The notes under the pieces: generated by a model
What the model saw: only the letters and a program-made list of their open reading frames with translations
Told to the model about the DNA's origin: nothing
Database searches by the model: none
Made by a program: the position numbers and the translations under genes
Shown: one piece after another, positions 49,601 through 55,738 of the stretch
Numbering within the stretch: the first letter of the stretch is position 1
How the letters are laid out: each line of letters begins with the position of its first letter
Origin: JANQPX01 sp965204405
Lineage (GTDB): Bacteria; Pseudomonadota; Alphaproteobacteria; Geminicoccales; Geminicoccaceae
Assembly: GCA_965204405.1 (NCBI GenBank)
Contig: CBDBEN010000005.1
Location: forward strand, 2,542,001-2,606,000
DNA: 64,000 nucleotides
Reading direction: 5' to 3'

Positions 49601-51129
49601 TCGTCGGCCGCGCTCGGTCCCTCGTTGACGTCACCGACATTGATGGTGAATGTCTCGTCGTAAGTGGCGCCTGCGCTGTCGGTGACGGTTACGGTGACGT
49701 CATGGCTTGCCGCGGCTTCGTGATTGAGGAGGGAGCCGTCGGCGACGGTGACGACGCCGGTGCTGCTGTCGATGGCGAAGCGTCCGCCGGCATCGTCGGT
49801 CAGCGCATAGCTCAGAACGTCGCCGCTATCGACGTCCGACCCGGTCGCCTGGCCCACAACCGTGCCGTCGGCGACATTTTCGTCGACCGAGGCGTTCGAC
49901 AACGCCAGGTCGTCGGGTGCGTCGTTGGTGTTGGCGACGGCGAGGTCGAACACGTCGTCGGCGCTGGCGCCGCTGCCGTCGGTTGCGGTGACCCTGACGC
50001 TGACGTCGCCGACATCGCCATTGTCGGGTGTGCCGGAGAAGGTGCGTGTGGCGGCATCGAAGGAGAGCCATGCGGGCAGCGGCGAGCCGTCGGCCAGGGT
50101 TGCTGTGTAGGCGAGGCTGTCGGAGGCATCCACATCGCTGAAGGCGTCTGCCGGGACGGTATAGCTGAAGGCGCTGTCCTCGGACGCCGCCTGGTCGGCC
50201 AAGGCCGTTGCCACGACGGGCCCGTCATTGGATCCGGTGACGGTGAGGGTGAGGCGCCCGGTGTCGGTGAGGCCGCCGCCGTCGGCGACGACATAGTCGA
50301 CCTCGACCACGGCAGTCTCGCCGGCGGCGAGATGGTCGTACGACGACCCCGGATCATAAGCGACTTCGCCTGCCACGATCGAGACCGAGCCGGAACCGCC
50401 AGCCAGACTGACTGCGGATAAGTAGAGACTGTTTCCATCATGCCAGGAAGTATCATTCGAAAGAACATCCAGGGTGACGAGACTATCTTCCGTCGTTTGT
50501 CCGTAGTCATTCTGTGCTTCTGGCGCATAGATCTGATCGACGCTGACACTTGGCGAATCCACCCCGCTGGGCACGTCCTCGACAGGTTGTTTGGTGTCAT
50601 CAGCATCGGTTTCATCTGGTTGTGCGATGTCGACCACAGCTTTGCCATCAGTCGAGATGGCAATATCACCGCCAGAGCCAAGTTGAGCGGTTGCTTCGCC
50701 CGTCGTCGGGTTTTCCGAGATGCTCGACGAGTTGAAATCGATATTTTCTGGCGATTCAAATGGCGCATTTGCTCCAGTTGTCGCGGTTGCGCCATTAGAC
50801 TTGCCGTTCACCTCGATAGGCTTATTACCTTCGCTATCCGATACGCTAACACCGTCATCGGACGCTGATGAAGGCTTTCCTACATTGGAGCTAACATCAG
50901 CTGAATTTTGCTGGCCATGGCTTACCCCCACAGAATCCTGCACCAAGGAATCTGGCTCATCGACATTCGACCCCATATGCAGGCTGGGAATATCGGGAGC
51001 TACCTGTCCACTATTGGCCGGTTTCTGCCCGATTTGAGGGCCCTTTTCCTTTAATATATTTTGCCGCGCCTGCTCGGCTTCATCCTCTTGACCAACTGAT
51101 TCCTGCCAAGGCTCATCATCAGATATCAT
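34696..51129 (-). CDS. Giant RTX adhesin with 14 composite cadherin/VCBS-like repeats
   Basis: About 5,477 residues. ATG 51129 (MISDDEPWQESV), with GAGG upstream, is preferred over TTG 51165. Residues 1-240 are acidic and Ser/Asp-rich without a signal peptide. Residues about 244-4430 are 14 nearly identical 302-residue units. Each unit holds a VCBS/tandem-95-like domain (AADDTATTAENVSI), a dystroglycan-type cadherin-like domain (PLPAWLSFDAATRTFSGTP) and a cadherin-like domain (DAGGRFAIDSSTGVVTVADG), separated by Ca-binding linkers such as NTNDAP. A LamG/concanavalin-like domain follows at about 4490-4650, then more cadherin-like repeats, a jelly-roll-like segment, and RTX nonapeptides GGxGxD at about 5270-5400. 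An aromatic-ended C-terminal secretion signal ends IEHIQW. It is predicted to be secreted by a type I system, which is not in the window, and to mediate attachment or biofilm. Confidence 0.93.
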   Translation of the reverse strand: MISDDEPWQESVGQEDEAEQARQNILKEKGPQIGQKPANSGQVAPDIPSLHMGSNVDEPDSLVQDSVGVSHGQQNSADVSSNVGKPSSASDDGVSVSDSEGNKPIEVNGKSNGATATTGANAPFESPENIDFNSSSISENPTTGEATAQLGSGGDIAISTDGKAVVDIAQPDETDADDTKQPVEDVPSGVDSPSVSVDQIYAPEAQNDYGQTTEDSLVTLDVLSNDTSWHDGNSLYLSAVSLAGGSGSVSIVAGEVAYDPGSSYDHLAAGETAVVEVDYVVADGGGLTDTGRLTLTVTGSNDGPVVATALADQAASEDSAFSYTVPADAFSDVDASDSLAYTATLADGSPLPAWLSFDAATRTFSGTPDNGDVGDVSVRVTATDGSGASADDVFDLAVANTNDAPDDLALSNASVDENVADGTVVGQATGSDVDSGDVLSYALTDDAGGRFAIDSSTGVVTVADGSLLNHEAAASHDVTVTVTDSAGATYDETFTINVGDVNEGPSAADDTATTAENVSISVDVLANDTDVDAGDTSSLASVNVVSGSGSVSIVGGEVAYDPGSSYDHLAAGETAVVEVDYVVADGGGLTDTGRLTLTVTGSNDGPVVATALADQAASEDSAFSYTVPADAFSDADASDSLAYTATLADGSPLPAWLSFDAATRTFSGTPDNGDVGDVSVRVTATDGSGASADDVFDLAVANTNDAPDDLALSNASVDENVADGTVVGQATGSDVDSGDVLSYALTDDAGGRFAIDSSTGVVTVADGSLLNHEAAASHDVTVTVTDSAGATYDETFTINVGDVNEGPSAADDTATTAENVSISVDVLANDTDVDAGDTSSLASVNVVSGSGSVSIVGGEVAYDPGSSYDHLAAGETAVVEVDYVVADGGGLTDTGRLTLTVTGSNDGPVVATALADQAASEDSAFSYTVPADAFSDADASDSLAYTATLADGSPLPAWLSFDAATRTFSGTPDNGDVGDVSVRVTATDGSGASADDVFDLAVANTNDAPDDLALSNASVDENVADGTVVATATGSDVDSGDVLSYQLTDDAGGRFAIDSSTGVVTVADGSLLNHEAAASHDVTVTVTDSAGATYDETFTINVGDVNEGPSAADDTATTAENVSISVDVLANDTDVDAGDTSSLASVNVVSGSGSVSIVGGEVAYDPGSSYDHLAAGETAVVEVDYVVADGGGLTDTGRLTLTVTGSNDGPVVATALADQAASEDSAFSYTVPADAFSDVDASDSLAYTATLADGSPLPAWLSFDAATRTFSGTPDNGDVGDVSVRVTATDGSGASADDVFDLAVANTNDAPDDLALSNASVDENVADGTVVGTATGADVDSGDVLTYSLTDDAGGRFAIDSSTGVVTVADGSLLDHEAAASHDVTVTVTDSAGATYDETFTINVGDVNEGPAAADDTATTAENASISVDVLANDTDVDAGDTSSLASVNVVSGSGSVSIVAGEVAYDPGSSYDHLAAGETAVVEVDYVVADGGGLTDTGRLTLTVTGSNDGPVVATALADQAASEDSAFSYTVPADAFSDADASDSLAYTATLADGSPLPAWLSFDAATRTFSGTPDNGDVGDVSVRVTATDGSGASADDVFDLAVANTNDAPDDLALSNASVDENVADGTVVGTATGSDVDSGDVLSYQLTDDAGGRFAIDSTTGVVTVADGSLLNHEAAASHDVTVTVTDSAGATYDETFTINVGDVNEGPSAADDTATTAENAAISVDVLANDTDVDAGDTSSLASVNVVSGSGSVSIVAGEVAYDPGSSYDHLAAGETAVVEVDYVVADGGGLTDTGRLTLTVTGSNDGPVVATALADQAASEDSAFSYTVPADAFSDADASDSLAYTATLADGSPLPAWLSFDAATRTFSGTPDNGDVGDVSVRVTATDGSGASADDVFDLAVANTNDAPDDLALSNASVDENVADGTVVGTATGSDVDSGDVLSYQLTDDAGGRFAIDSSTGVVTVADGSLLNHEAAASHDVTVTVTDSAGATYDETFTINVGDVNEGPSAADDTATTAENVSISVDVLANDTDVDAGDTSSLASVNVVSGSGSVSIVAGEVAYDPGSSYDHLAAGETAVVEVDYVVADGGGLTDTGRLTLTVTGSNDGPVVATALADQAASEDSAFSYTVPADAFSDADASDSLAYTATLADGSPLPAWLSFDAATRTFSGTPDNGDVGDVSVRVTATDGSGASADDVFDLAVANTNDAPDDLALSNASVDENVADGTVVGTATGSDVDSGDVLSYQLTDDAGGRFAIDSSTGVVTVADGSLLNHEAAASHDVTVTVTDSAGATYDETFTINVGDVNEGPSAADDTATTAENASISVDVLANDTDVDAGDTSSLASVNVVSGSGSVSIVAGEVAYDPGSSYDHLAAGETAVVEVDYVVADGGGLTDTGRLTLTVTGSNDGPVVATALADQAASEDSAFSYTVPADAFSDVDASDSLAYTATLADGSPLPAWLSFDAATRTFSGTPDNGDVGDVSVRVTATDGSGASADDVFDLAVANTNDAPDDLALSNASVDENVADGTVVATATGSDVDSGDVLSYQLTDDAGGRFAIDSTTGVVTVADGSLLDHEAAASHDVTVTVTDSAGATYDETFTINVGDVNEGPSAADDTATTAENASISVDVLANDTDVDAGDTSSLASVNVVSGSGSVSIVAGEVAYDPGSSYDHLAAGETAVVEVDYVVADGGGLTDTGRLTLTVTGSNDGPVVATALADQAASEDSAFSYTVPADAFSDADASDSLAYTATLADGSPLPAWLSFDAATRTFSGTPDNGDVGDVSVRVTATDGSGASADDVFDLAVANTNDAPDDLALSNASVDENVADGTVVGTATGSDVDSGDVLSYQLTDDAGGRFAIDSTTGVVTVADGSLLNHEAAASHDVTVTVTDSAGATYDETFTINVGDVNEGPSAADDTATTAENVSISVDVLANDTDVDAGDTSSLASVNVVSGSGSVSIVGGEVAYDPGSSYDHLAAGETAVVEVDYVVADGGGLTDTGRLTLTVTGSNDGPVVATALADQAASEDSAFSYTVPADAFSDADASDSLAYTATLADGSPLPAWLSFDAATRTFSGTPDNGDVGDVSVRVTATDGSGASADDVFDLAVANTNDAPDDLALSNASVDENVADGTVVGTATGSDVDSGDVLSYQLTDDAGGRFAIDSSTGVVTVADGSLLNHEAAASHDVTVTVTDSAGATYDETFTINVGDVNEGPSAADDTATTAENASISVDVLANDTDVDAGDTSSLASVNVVSGSGSVSIVGGEVAYDPGSSYDHLADGETAVVEVDYVVADGGGLTDTGRLTLTVTGSNDGPVVATALADQAASEDSAFSYTVPADAFSDVDASDSLAYTATLADGSPLPAWLSFDAATRTFSGTPDNGDVGDVSVRVTATDGSGASADDVFDLAVANTNDAPDDLALSNASVDENVADGTVVATATGSDVDSGDVLSYQLTDDAGGRFAIDSSTGVVTVADGSLLNHEAAASHDVTVTVTDSAGATYDETFTINVGDVNEGPSAADDTATTAENAAISVDVLANDTDVDAGDTSSLASVNVVSGSGSVSIVGGEVAYDPGSSYDHLAAGETAVVEVDYVVADGGGLTDTGRLTLTVTGSNDGPVVATALADQAASEDSAFSYTVPADAFSDVDASDSLAYTATLADGSPLPAWLSFDAATRTFSGTPDNGDVGDVSVRVTATDGSGASADDVFDLAVANTNDAPDDLALSNASVDENVADGTVVATATGSDVDSGDVLSYQLTDDAGGRFAIDSTTGVVTVADGSLLDHEAAASHDVTVTVTDSAGATYDETFTINVGDVNEGPSAADDTATTAENASISVDVLANDTDVDAGDTSSLASVNVVSGSGSVSIVAGEVAYDPGSSYDHLAAGETAVVEVDYVVADGGGLTDTGRLTLTVTGSNDGPVVATALADQAASEDSAFSYTVPADAFSDADASDSLAYTATLADGSPLPAWLSFDAATRTFSGTPDNGDVGDVSVRVTATDGSGASADDVFDLAVANTNDAPDDLALSNASVDENVADGTVVGTATGSDVDSGDVLSYQLTDDAGGRFAIDSTTGVVTVADGSLLNHEAAASHDVTVTVTDSAGATYDETFTINVGDVNEGPSAADDTATTAENVSISVDVLANDTDVDAGDTSSLASVNVVSGSGSVSIVGGEVAYDPGSSYDHLAAGETAVVEVDYVVADGGGLTDTGRLTLTVTGSNDGPVVATALADQAASEDSAFSYTVPADAFSDVDASDSLAYTATLADGSPLPAWLSFDAATRTFSGTPDNGDVGDVSVRVTATDGSGASADDVFDLAVANTNDAPDDLALSNASVDENVADGTVVGQATGSDVDSGDVLSYALTDDAGGRFAIDSSTGVVTVADGSLLNHEAAASHDVTVTVTDSAGATYDETFTINVGDVNEGPTDLSLSSTSVDENASSGTVVGTATGSDPDAGDNLTYALTDDADGRFAIDGNTGEITVTSGLQLDGSSDYVLVENSADALDLEGSFTLEAWFTAESDQGMILNKENSYEIAVKDGKVQYALKNEGGSWYWTDTGVAVTQGEEAHVALTYDDATSEVRVFVNGTESSANLPLGPSDLANTSDDLMIGWRGNQYAPDAFEGTISGVRIWNTELSDAEIAASTLDNPAGDTADLLLDADFSAGLADASGTFQLTAHGDAHAVGLDHEDDASHDVTVQVTDAAGATYDETFTINVGDVNEGPTDLSLSNTSVNENVSDGTVVGTASGSDVDAGDTLTYSLTDGAGGRFAIDSSTGEITVADGSLLDYENAASHDITVRVTDSGGETYDETFTVNVGDVVENQTPTDLTFKAESGTSITVVTEDFESGATGWSDNTTSSGGAGLDGNYLGNFGDTGGAQTIYKTFTLSGDQDSVTINFDFWEFDTWNGEDFKIWVDDVLISTDVYYTQEYYGSSDSSTYGTSTSGTTSNLGEGSYYDQTHSYSITVDSSATSIKLGFGASLDESLAANSESWGIDNLEIIESQGGTAMPVEQPTSDTVATGEIVNVGGYQSVDRWSLSHGGGDLTIDLLADGYNGGGLDSIVYLYRDDGGGSYTLIGSNDDGAAGSDGSTSYYDSYLSTSSLAEGDYIIAVGSYGTNSSEAIASGDTVTADTTGPYQITITGNATLNGIATDPSDGSSWGDPNGNATIVSSSGGGLAAGATLATLETTDADSGDTASYSLTSDAGGRYSINASGELDLDVAHDGSATATDTITVRTTDGDGATYDETFQVTLGSSGTDSVTGSAGSDIVHGLAGNDTINAGDGDDLIYGGSGDDIIDGQGGSNTIYGGAGNDFIDNNDYANATGDTVYGGDGNDTIYGAGQGDDVLHGDAGNDLLVGEGGNDQFYGGEGSDTIYGGDGHDIFFILQGQGNDTISGGAGGGWTDTIELQDGSGGNTIGTYGTDWTVQLDSGSIESTGSDAENSWLDLTDDAAGTITMQDGTEIDFTGIEHIQW
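37840..50398 (-). repeat. Tandem array of 14 x 906-bp units inside the adhesin gene
   Basis: The array is about 12.56 kb, roughly 13.9 units of 906 bp (302 codons). A marker sequence coding for the cadherin start recurs at 38094, 39000, 39906, 40812, 41718, 42624, 43530, 44436, 45342, 46248, 47154, 48060, 48966 and 49872, exactly 906 apart. Units differ at only a few sites, for example VSIVG/VSIVA, SDVDAS/SDADAS, GTATG/ATATG/GQATG, SSTG/STTG and LLNHE/LLDHE. The two edge units diverge outside the array. No length change or frameshift occurs in any unit. Confidence 0.95.
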
Positions 51130-51536
51130 CTTTGACCTCATCGTCAAAAGGACATGCCGGCGCAATCAAGACACTGGCGTTATTATCTATTATGACCATG
51201 GAGCCTTAATGATTTCTTCATAAGGTCAGTTAATCGCCTATTAATTATCGGTTTGCCGATTGATTTTCTTTCTTCTTTCGAAGAAAACTATCATTCTCCT
51301 ATGGATATTGGGTGTTTAAACTTCATTCATTTATTCTTCAGTGTTCCAAAGGAGTCGTAGCCTGAATGGTTCAAAAACGGGTGCCCGCGGTTGAGATTTG
51401 ACCTGATCGATCACAGCGTTGATGAGTTGTAGTGGGTGATGGCGGCGGCGACCAGCAGGAGTGCCACTGACGTGTTTGAGAAGCTCTAACTTCAAAGATC
51501 TTTGCAGGCCAGGCTTTGGTTGCTTGAGCCAAGAAC
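51130..51536. other. AT-rich region upstream of the adhesin gene
   Basis: About 400 bases that must contain the adhesin promoter. The part near 51180-51350 is clearly AT-richer than the surroundings. On the reverse strand around 51425-51460 a short reading LLVAAAITHYN recalls the end of some transposases, but it is too short to call. No other gene is seen. Confidence 0.4.
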
Positions 51537-52001
51537 TTACTGGACAAGTAACTCCTGGATCAGAACATCTTGAATCGGTATAGGCTGCATCACGTCGCTG
51601 GTAAGTTCAAACAGAACCTCCTTGAGGCGATAAACACCATCGGGTCCAGCAAAAACATCAGGCCGCTCGTTTCTGAAGTATTCGTGTATATCGTCCAGGA
51701 TATCGGGAATTTTGCTCCTAATCATTGAGGCGCCTTCTTCATCAGAAGCTTCGATAATGTGGGTAAATCTTATAAATCTATATTTAGAGTTGGTTGAATC
51801 GGCACTAAAGATCATTTCAGGAAATTCTACAAAGAATAATTTTTCAACCTCCAAATTTTCTTCGGCTTGAGCAAGATAGGTAAAATTCGGATCTTGCTGT
51901 GCCGGATTTCCATAATGCGGTGTTGTTGCCGCGAAGGATCCGGATGAATCGCATAGGGCAAGAATGACGAGCACAGTGGTAGTAAAAAGAGGCAATTTCA
52001 T
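51537..52001 (-). CDS. FliL-like protein with N-terminal signal sequence
   Basis: About 154 residues starting MKLPLFTTTVLVILALC, with a hydrophobic signal sequence ending near SFAAT. The rest matches the FliL domain in order: FFVEFPEMIFSAD, YRFIRFTHIIEASDEEGA, IRSKIPDILDDIHEYFR, RPDVFAGPDGVYRLKEVLF and PIPIQDVLIQELLVQ at the end. FliL is a flagellar stator-associated, membrane-anchored protein. Here the anchor looks cleavable, with Cys 17 in the hydrophobic part, so it may be a periplasmic paralogue. No other flagellar genes are adjacent. An ATG four codons upstream (52013) is also possible. Confidence 0.75.
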   Translation of the reverse strand: MKLPLFTTTVLVILALCDSSGSFAATTPHYGNPAQQDPNFTYLAQAEENLEVEKLFFVEFPEMIFSADSTNSKYRFIRFTHIIEASDEEGASMIRSKIPDILDDIHEYFRNERPDVFAGPDGVYRLKEVLFELTSDVMQPIPIQDVLIQELLVQ

Positions 52002-52244
52002 AGCAGGGTGCATTTAGTTGTAAAAAGAGCATTTGCTATAATGCATTTTCAATCATAAGTATAGTTTTCGAGTGAGGCCGCAAGGCACCCAAGAATCCGC
52101 AGGCCTAGCGTCTGAACAAACTCTCCGGGGCTTGAAAGCAGCGCTGTACTCCTGCCAATTGGTCTGGCTCGGGTGTTTGCCATGTCCAGCTTGTCGGCAC
52201 AAACAGCCTGCAACGACCAGAAACCTCTCCAAGATGCAAGGGGG

Positions 52245-53411
52245 TTATTGCAGCATCTGCCGCATCAGCTTTTTATCTTTCCGGATCCGGTCATATTGCT
52301 CCTGGACGAACCGGACAGTTTTGGTTGGGTATTTGACACGTTCGGCGTTCGTTTCACTTACGCCCTTCTCCGCGAGATCAAGCGCCATCCGAACGGCCAT
52401 ATATTGGGGTGTTCCCAAGCCGGCCCGAAGGCAGAGTACCGCGAGACAGCGCTTGTCCATGTTATAGAGCAGACGCCTCGCTTTTATCGTGTCAAGCTTG
52501 GCCATTGTCGAAAGGGATACTTCAAACTGCCTTACATCACCGTCACGGAGAAAACCGAGGATGTCGATGGCGTTCAATTCCCCGGATGCCATGCGCTCAT
52601 GCATGGAACGCAAAGTTAGTTTCTCGATTTTATCCTGCTTTGCCAGCTTCTTTGCGGTGCGCTCCTTGGTAGCGGCAACAAGCCGCCGGGCCTCGCTGGG
52701 GTCGATAGATCGGTCTTTGACCAGATCCCATTCCAGCTTGTCACCAATCGCGCCGAGCAGATGATCGACTAGTTCGGGCGGCAAATCCGGGCGTTTCGCC
52801 AGCCGGTCCTGGATATCTGTATCGTCCTGGTAATCCTTGGCGAGAAGGCAAAGCGCGTCATCCGAGATCTCAGCGCCGTCGTTGTTGATCAAGCGGATAA
52901 TAACGTCGGGTTCGCCTGATTCGATCAGTACATCTGCCAGGTCCTCGCTGATCGTCTCTCTGCCAGCAACCGAGAGCGCATATTGCATGGCGTGGCTTCT
53001 AATGATCTCGGTGAGCTGTGTATCTTCAAGAACCGGGCTCCGCTCCAGGATCGGACGTGCGATGGCGATTGTGTCCGATGCCAGATCGGCGGCCAAATCT
53101 CCCGGCAGATTTGGGCTTTCGGCGATGGATTCGGTCAGAGCCTGCTTGACTGTCGCTTCAACGTCCTTGGCCAGAAATTGGAGGATCGCGTCGGCGAATT
53201 TCTTAGAGCCACTGGCAATAAAGTCGTCATATTGCTGACCGAACTTGCCAGCAAACCCGGCGCGGGTCTCAGCTGATGGATTAGCTTGCAGCTCGCGGAC
53301 ATCCTCGGCTGTGATCTTTGCTTCCTCAAGAGAAGGCTTGGCAGATGCCTTGGAGGACATGACCCCAACTTTTTTCGTCAGGGCTTCACGTCGGGTGGCA
53401 ACTGCCGACAT
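52245..53411 (-). CDS. DUF2336 protein
   Basis: About 388 residues from the ATG at 53411 (MSAVATRREALTKK), with AAAGGA upstream. The all-helical DUF2336 repeats are seen as LTESIAESPNLPGDLAADLA, IARPILERSPVLEDTQLTEII and later LAKRPDLPPELVDHLLG. DUF2336 proteins are characteristic of alphaproteobacteria and are often encoded near motility or cell-cycle genes, without a settled function. It precedes the FliL-like gene on the same strand (gap about 240 bp), which hints at a motility connection. Cytoplasmic. Confidence 0.82.
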   Translation of the reverse strand: MSAVATRREALTKKVGVMSSKASAKPSLEEAKITAEDVRELQANPSAETRAGFAGKFGQQYDDFIASGSKKFADAILQFLAKDVEATVKQALTESIAESPNLPGDLAADLASDTIAIARPILERSPVLEDTQLTEIIRSHAMQYALSVAGRETISEDLADVLIESGEPDVIIRLINNDGAEISDDALCLLAKDYQDDTDIQDRLAKRPDLPPELVDHLLGAIGDKLEWDLVKDRSIDPSEARRLVAATKERTAKKLAKQDKIEKLTLRSMHERMASGELNAIDILGFLRDGDVRQFEVSLSTMAKLDTIKARRLLYNMDKRCLAVLCLRAGLGTPQYMAVRMALDLAEKGVSETNAERVKYPTKTVRFVQEQYDRIRKDKKLMRQMLQ

Positions 53412-53666
53412 CTCTAGTCCTTTCAAATTTTGCTTTGGAACATCTCTCAGTTTGCACGCATCATGCCCAAGCCGAGTTAAAACTTCCTAAAACTCGTTCG
53501 AAAGTTTTTGGATAGAATAGATGAACCCTCCAGCCCCGCCGAGGAATCAATCTTCGAGCCCAATAGATCCATTAGAAACGCTACGATGCAAGAAAACACC
53601 TCGCCAGGATCGCCCGCAGAAGCTGCGTTTGAATCCCGGCGGGGAAAACCCAAGGTGCTGCCAGGC

Positions 53667-54656
53667 CTAGGCGGCGGCTGATTTCAGGGCTTCTTCGGTA
53701 ATCTTGAAATCTTCATCCAGCGATCTCATTGGTTTCAGGCCGCCGTTTTCCAGTTCACCGTGATAGGCTTTAACGGCTTCCGCGGCACCGATATCCCCTT
53801 CGACCACACGGCGCATCATGCGGACCAAGGCGACGGGGCTCTCGGCTTGCAGGATTTTTCGCCCAAACAAAGCAACACGTGCACCATATTTCTCTGCCTG
53901 ACCGATCAGTTCGAATGTATCGCGCGTGGTTCCCTTTGCGCCACCGAGAATGCCGACGATGAGATGGCCTGGATCGAAGCTTGCAAGCTCCTCCATCGCC
54001 TGCGGGCCATTATATTGAATCTTGAGGAAATGCGGATAATCGTCTGCCATGACACCGGCTAAAGTTCGGACGATGTTGTCATTGATGAAGCTGCCGATAT
54101 CGGCCCGGTCCGCCAGGTTGATATCGAAGGCCGGGTTGAAGATCTCCAGGAAGTGACGCATGCCGTGGGTGTCGGCTTCCGCGCGAAACGCGGTGTAGGC
54201 TTCGGCATTCAAGGCATCAATTTCACATTGATTGGAGAAGGTGATCGAATAGAGGCCGAGGTCGACATGCTTTCTTGCCTGATCGACGCGAGCAGTTCTG
54301 TGATGAAGCGATGGTTCTTCCTTATAGCGGCCGCCGCGTGCCGACCAGATGTCTGTGGTATCGTTCAAACGGATTGCGGGGGTGACCGGACTGCCCTCGA
54401 ACAGGTTCTCCCTGCAAAGGCGTTCGCCGGTGGAGGCGGACATTAGCATGATGTCGACCAACCCTGAGCCGTTCATGTCCCTGATGGCCTCTAGATGGGC
54501 GCGTCTCGGCAAAAACCGGCCAGGTCTGCTCGGATCCTTGCCGGGAGCTGTTGCTCCGAAGCCGATATCACCATCCTTGGCATCAGCGATGATGAAGTCG
54601 GCAGGCCTATAATCCCCGGCTTTGATACGAGTGAGCTTTTGATCTAGGGTTTTCAA
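53667..54656 (-). CDS. Aldolase-like TIM-barrel protein in operon with PfkB kinase
   Basis: About 329 residues from TTG 54656 (MKTLDQKLTRIKAGD), which has GGAGA six bases upstream. The longer reading to an ATG at 54770 would overlap the kinase gene and looks non-coding. Family-like features are FIIADAKDGDIGFG, DIMLMSASTGERL, PHFLKIQYNGPQAMEEL and LIVGILGGAKGTT, followed by VALFGRKILQAESPVALV. The lysine in FLKIQY and the glycine-rich loop resemble class I aldolases of the DeoC/LacD/FbaB group, so a Schiff-base aldolase is likely but not proven. It follows the PfkB kinase gene by 56 bp, and the pair would phosphorylate and cleave a sugar or sugar acid. Confidence 0.65.
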   Translation of the reverse strand: MKTLDQKLTRIKAGDYRPADFIIADAKDGDIGFGATAPGKDPSRPGRFLPRRAHLEAIRDMNGSGLVDIMLMSASTGERLCRENLFEGSPVTPAIRLNDTTDIWSARGGRYKEEPSLHHRTARVDQARKHVDLGLYSITFSNQCEIDALNAEAYTAFRAEADTHGMRHFLEIFNPAFDINLADRADIGSFINDNIVRTLAGVMADDYPHFLKIQYNGPQAMEELASFDPGHLIVGILGGAKGTTRDTFELIGQAEKYGARVALFGRKILQAESPVALVRMMRRVVEGDIGAAEAVKAYHGELENGGLKPMRSLDEDFKITEEALKSAAA

Positions 54657-54712
54657 GAGGTGTCTCCGGATGATGGGCGGTTGGCGAATGGGGCGGATTG
54701 CTGCGCGTGATG

Positions 54713-55738
54713 TTACAAAATTCCGTCGCGCAATCCCCAGCTTTTGGCAAGATCGAGGCAGGATCGCCATGAAGCGATCGCTCCTGTTGTCGACATGTGG
54801 CGAAGGGAGGCGCCTGCGGCTGCATGGGCGAGCGCGAGAGCATCGTCAAGCGGCCATTCTTCATGCAACGCGTAGAGAAATCCGGCAGCAAAGGCATCAC
54901 CGGCTCCATTGGCGCCAATGATTGCATCGTCCGGAACCTCGAAAGCGGGGCGGGAAAGAACGCTGCCATCGCGTGCTGCAACGATGGCTCCGGCTGGAAA
55001 ATGGACGACAACCAATCGGGACGAGCCCAGAGCAAGGGCTGCCTTAGCAGCGCGGATGCATGCGTCCGGATTGGTTGCTCTATCCTTGATGGTCTCCATG
55101 CCGGCAATCGCCCCAATCTCGCCGTCATTGACGATCAAGAGGTCAAGAAATGGCAGGCATGGCCGGGTGACCGCGGCTAGCTTCTCGGGAGAGCTTCCGG
55201 CGAGTTCAAGGTTTGTTTCCAGGCCGGCGACACGTGCTGCCTTGAGAACCGCGACCCAGCCATTGGGTTCCTGCTGCCAGGGCTGATCCATCGCCTCATG
55301 AACGCCGACAATGCCGAGATGGAGGAAACGATGATCGCTTGTTGTAAGATCGATATGATCCGGGGTTAGCAGCATGCTGACACCGAGATTGGTAATATGG
55401 GTTCGGCGTCCGGTTTTCCGGGAGGCAAAGGCGTCGGTATAGTGGGTTGGCGCCGTGTCACTGATCGTCATTCCCTGGTGATTGATGCCATGATGCTTCG
55501 CTTCCGCGAGCAACAATTTGCCATCGGGATCATTCCCGATCAGGCCGATGGTCGCAACCGGAAGGTTCGGATCGAGTTTCTTCACATCGATGGCCAGGTT
55601 GCAGGCCGATCCCCCGCCGCTGCTGTCCTCCTCAAGGATCTCGGCAAGCCCGTCTTCATCGGGCCAATGGGTCACCAGCTTGTTGCGATCGACGCACCAG
55701 GTGCCGGCGGTCAGGATACCCCGTCGTTTCAACGCCAC
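54713..55738 (-). CDS. PfkB/ribokinase-family sugar kinase
   Basis: A 341-residue kinase from GTG 55738 (or TTG 55732). The first PfkB signature region is SSGGGSACNLAIDVKKLD, and the second, with the catalytic base, is IIGANGAGDAFAAGFLYAL (GAGD anion hole and Asp). The overall length is normal for the family. The substrate cannot be set from sequence; 2-keto-3-deoxy sugar acids, fructose and myo-inositol derivatives are all possible. It is followed by the aldolase-like gene, and it is divergent from the NMT1-like gene. Cytoplasmic. Confidence 0.88.
   Translation of the reverse strand: MALKRRGILTAGTWCVDRNKLVTHWPDEDGLAEILEEDSSGGGSACNLAIDVKKLDPNLPVATIGLIGNDPDGKLLLAEAKHHGINHQGMTISDTAPTHYTDAFASRKTGRRTHITNLGVSMLLTPDHIDLTTSDHRFLHLGIVGVHEAMDQPWQQEPNGWVAVLKAARVAGLETNLELAGSSPEKLAAVTRPCLPFLDLLIVNDGEIGAIAGMETIKDRATNPDACIRAAKAALALGSSRLVVVHFPAGAIVAARDGSVLSRPAFEVPDDAIIGANGAGDAFAAGFLYALHEEWPLDDALALAHAAAGASLRHMSTTGAIASWRSCLDLAKSWGLRDGIL

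Noticed and set aside
37840..50398. CRISPR array
   Set aside because: The repeat unit is 906 bp, coding, and without spacers; it is a protein repeat array.
51425..51460. Transposase remnant (LLVAAAITHYN on the reverse strand)
   Set aside because: The match is only about ten residues, with no further transposase sequence or inverted repeats around it.
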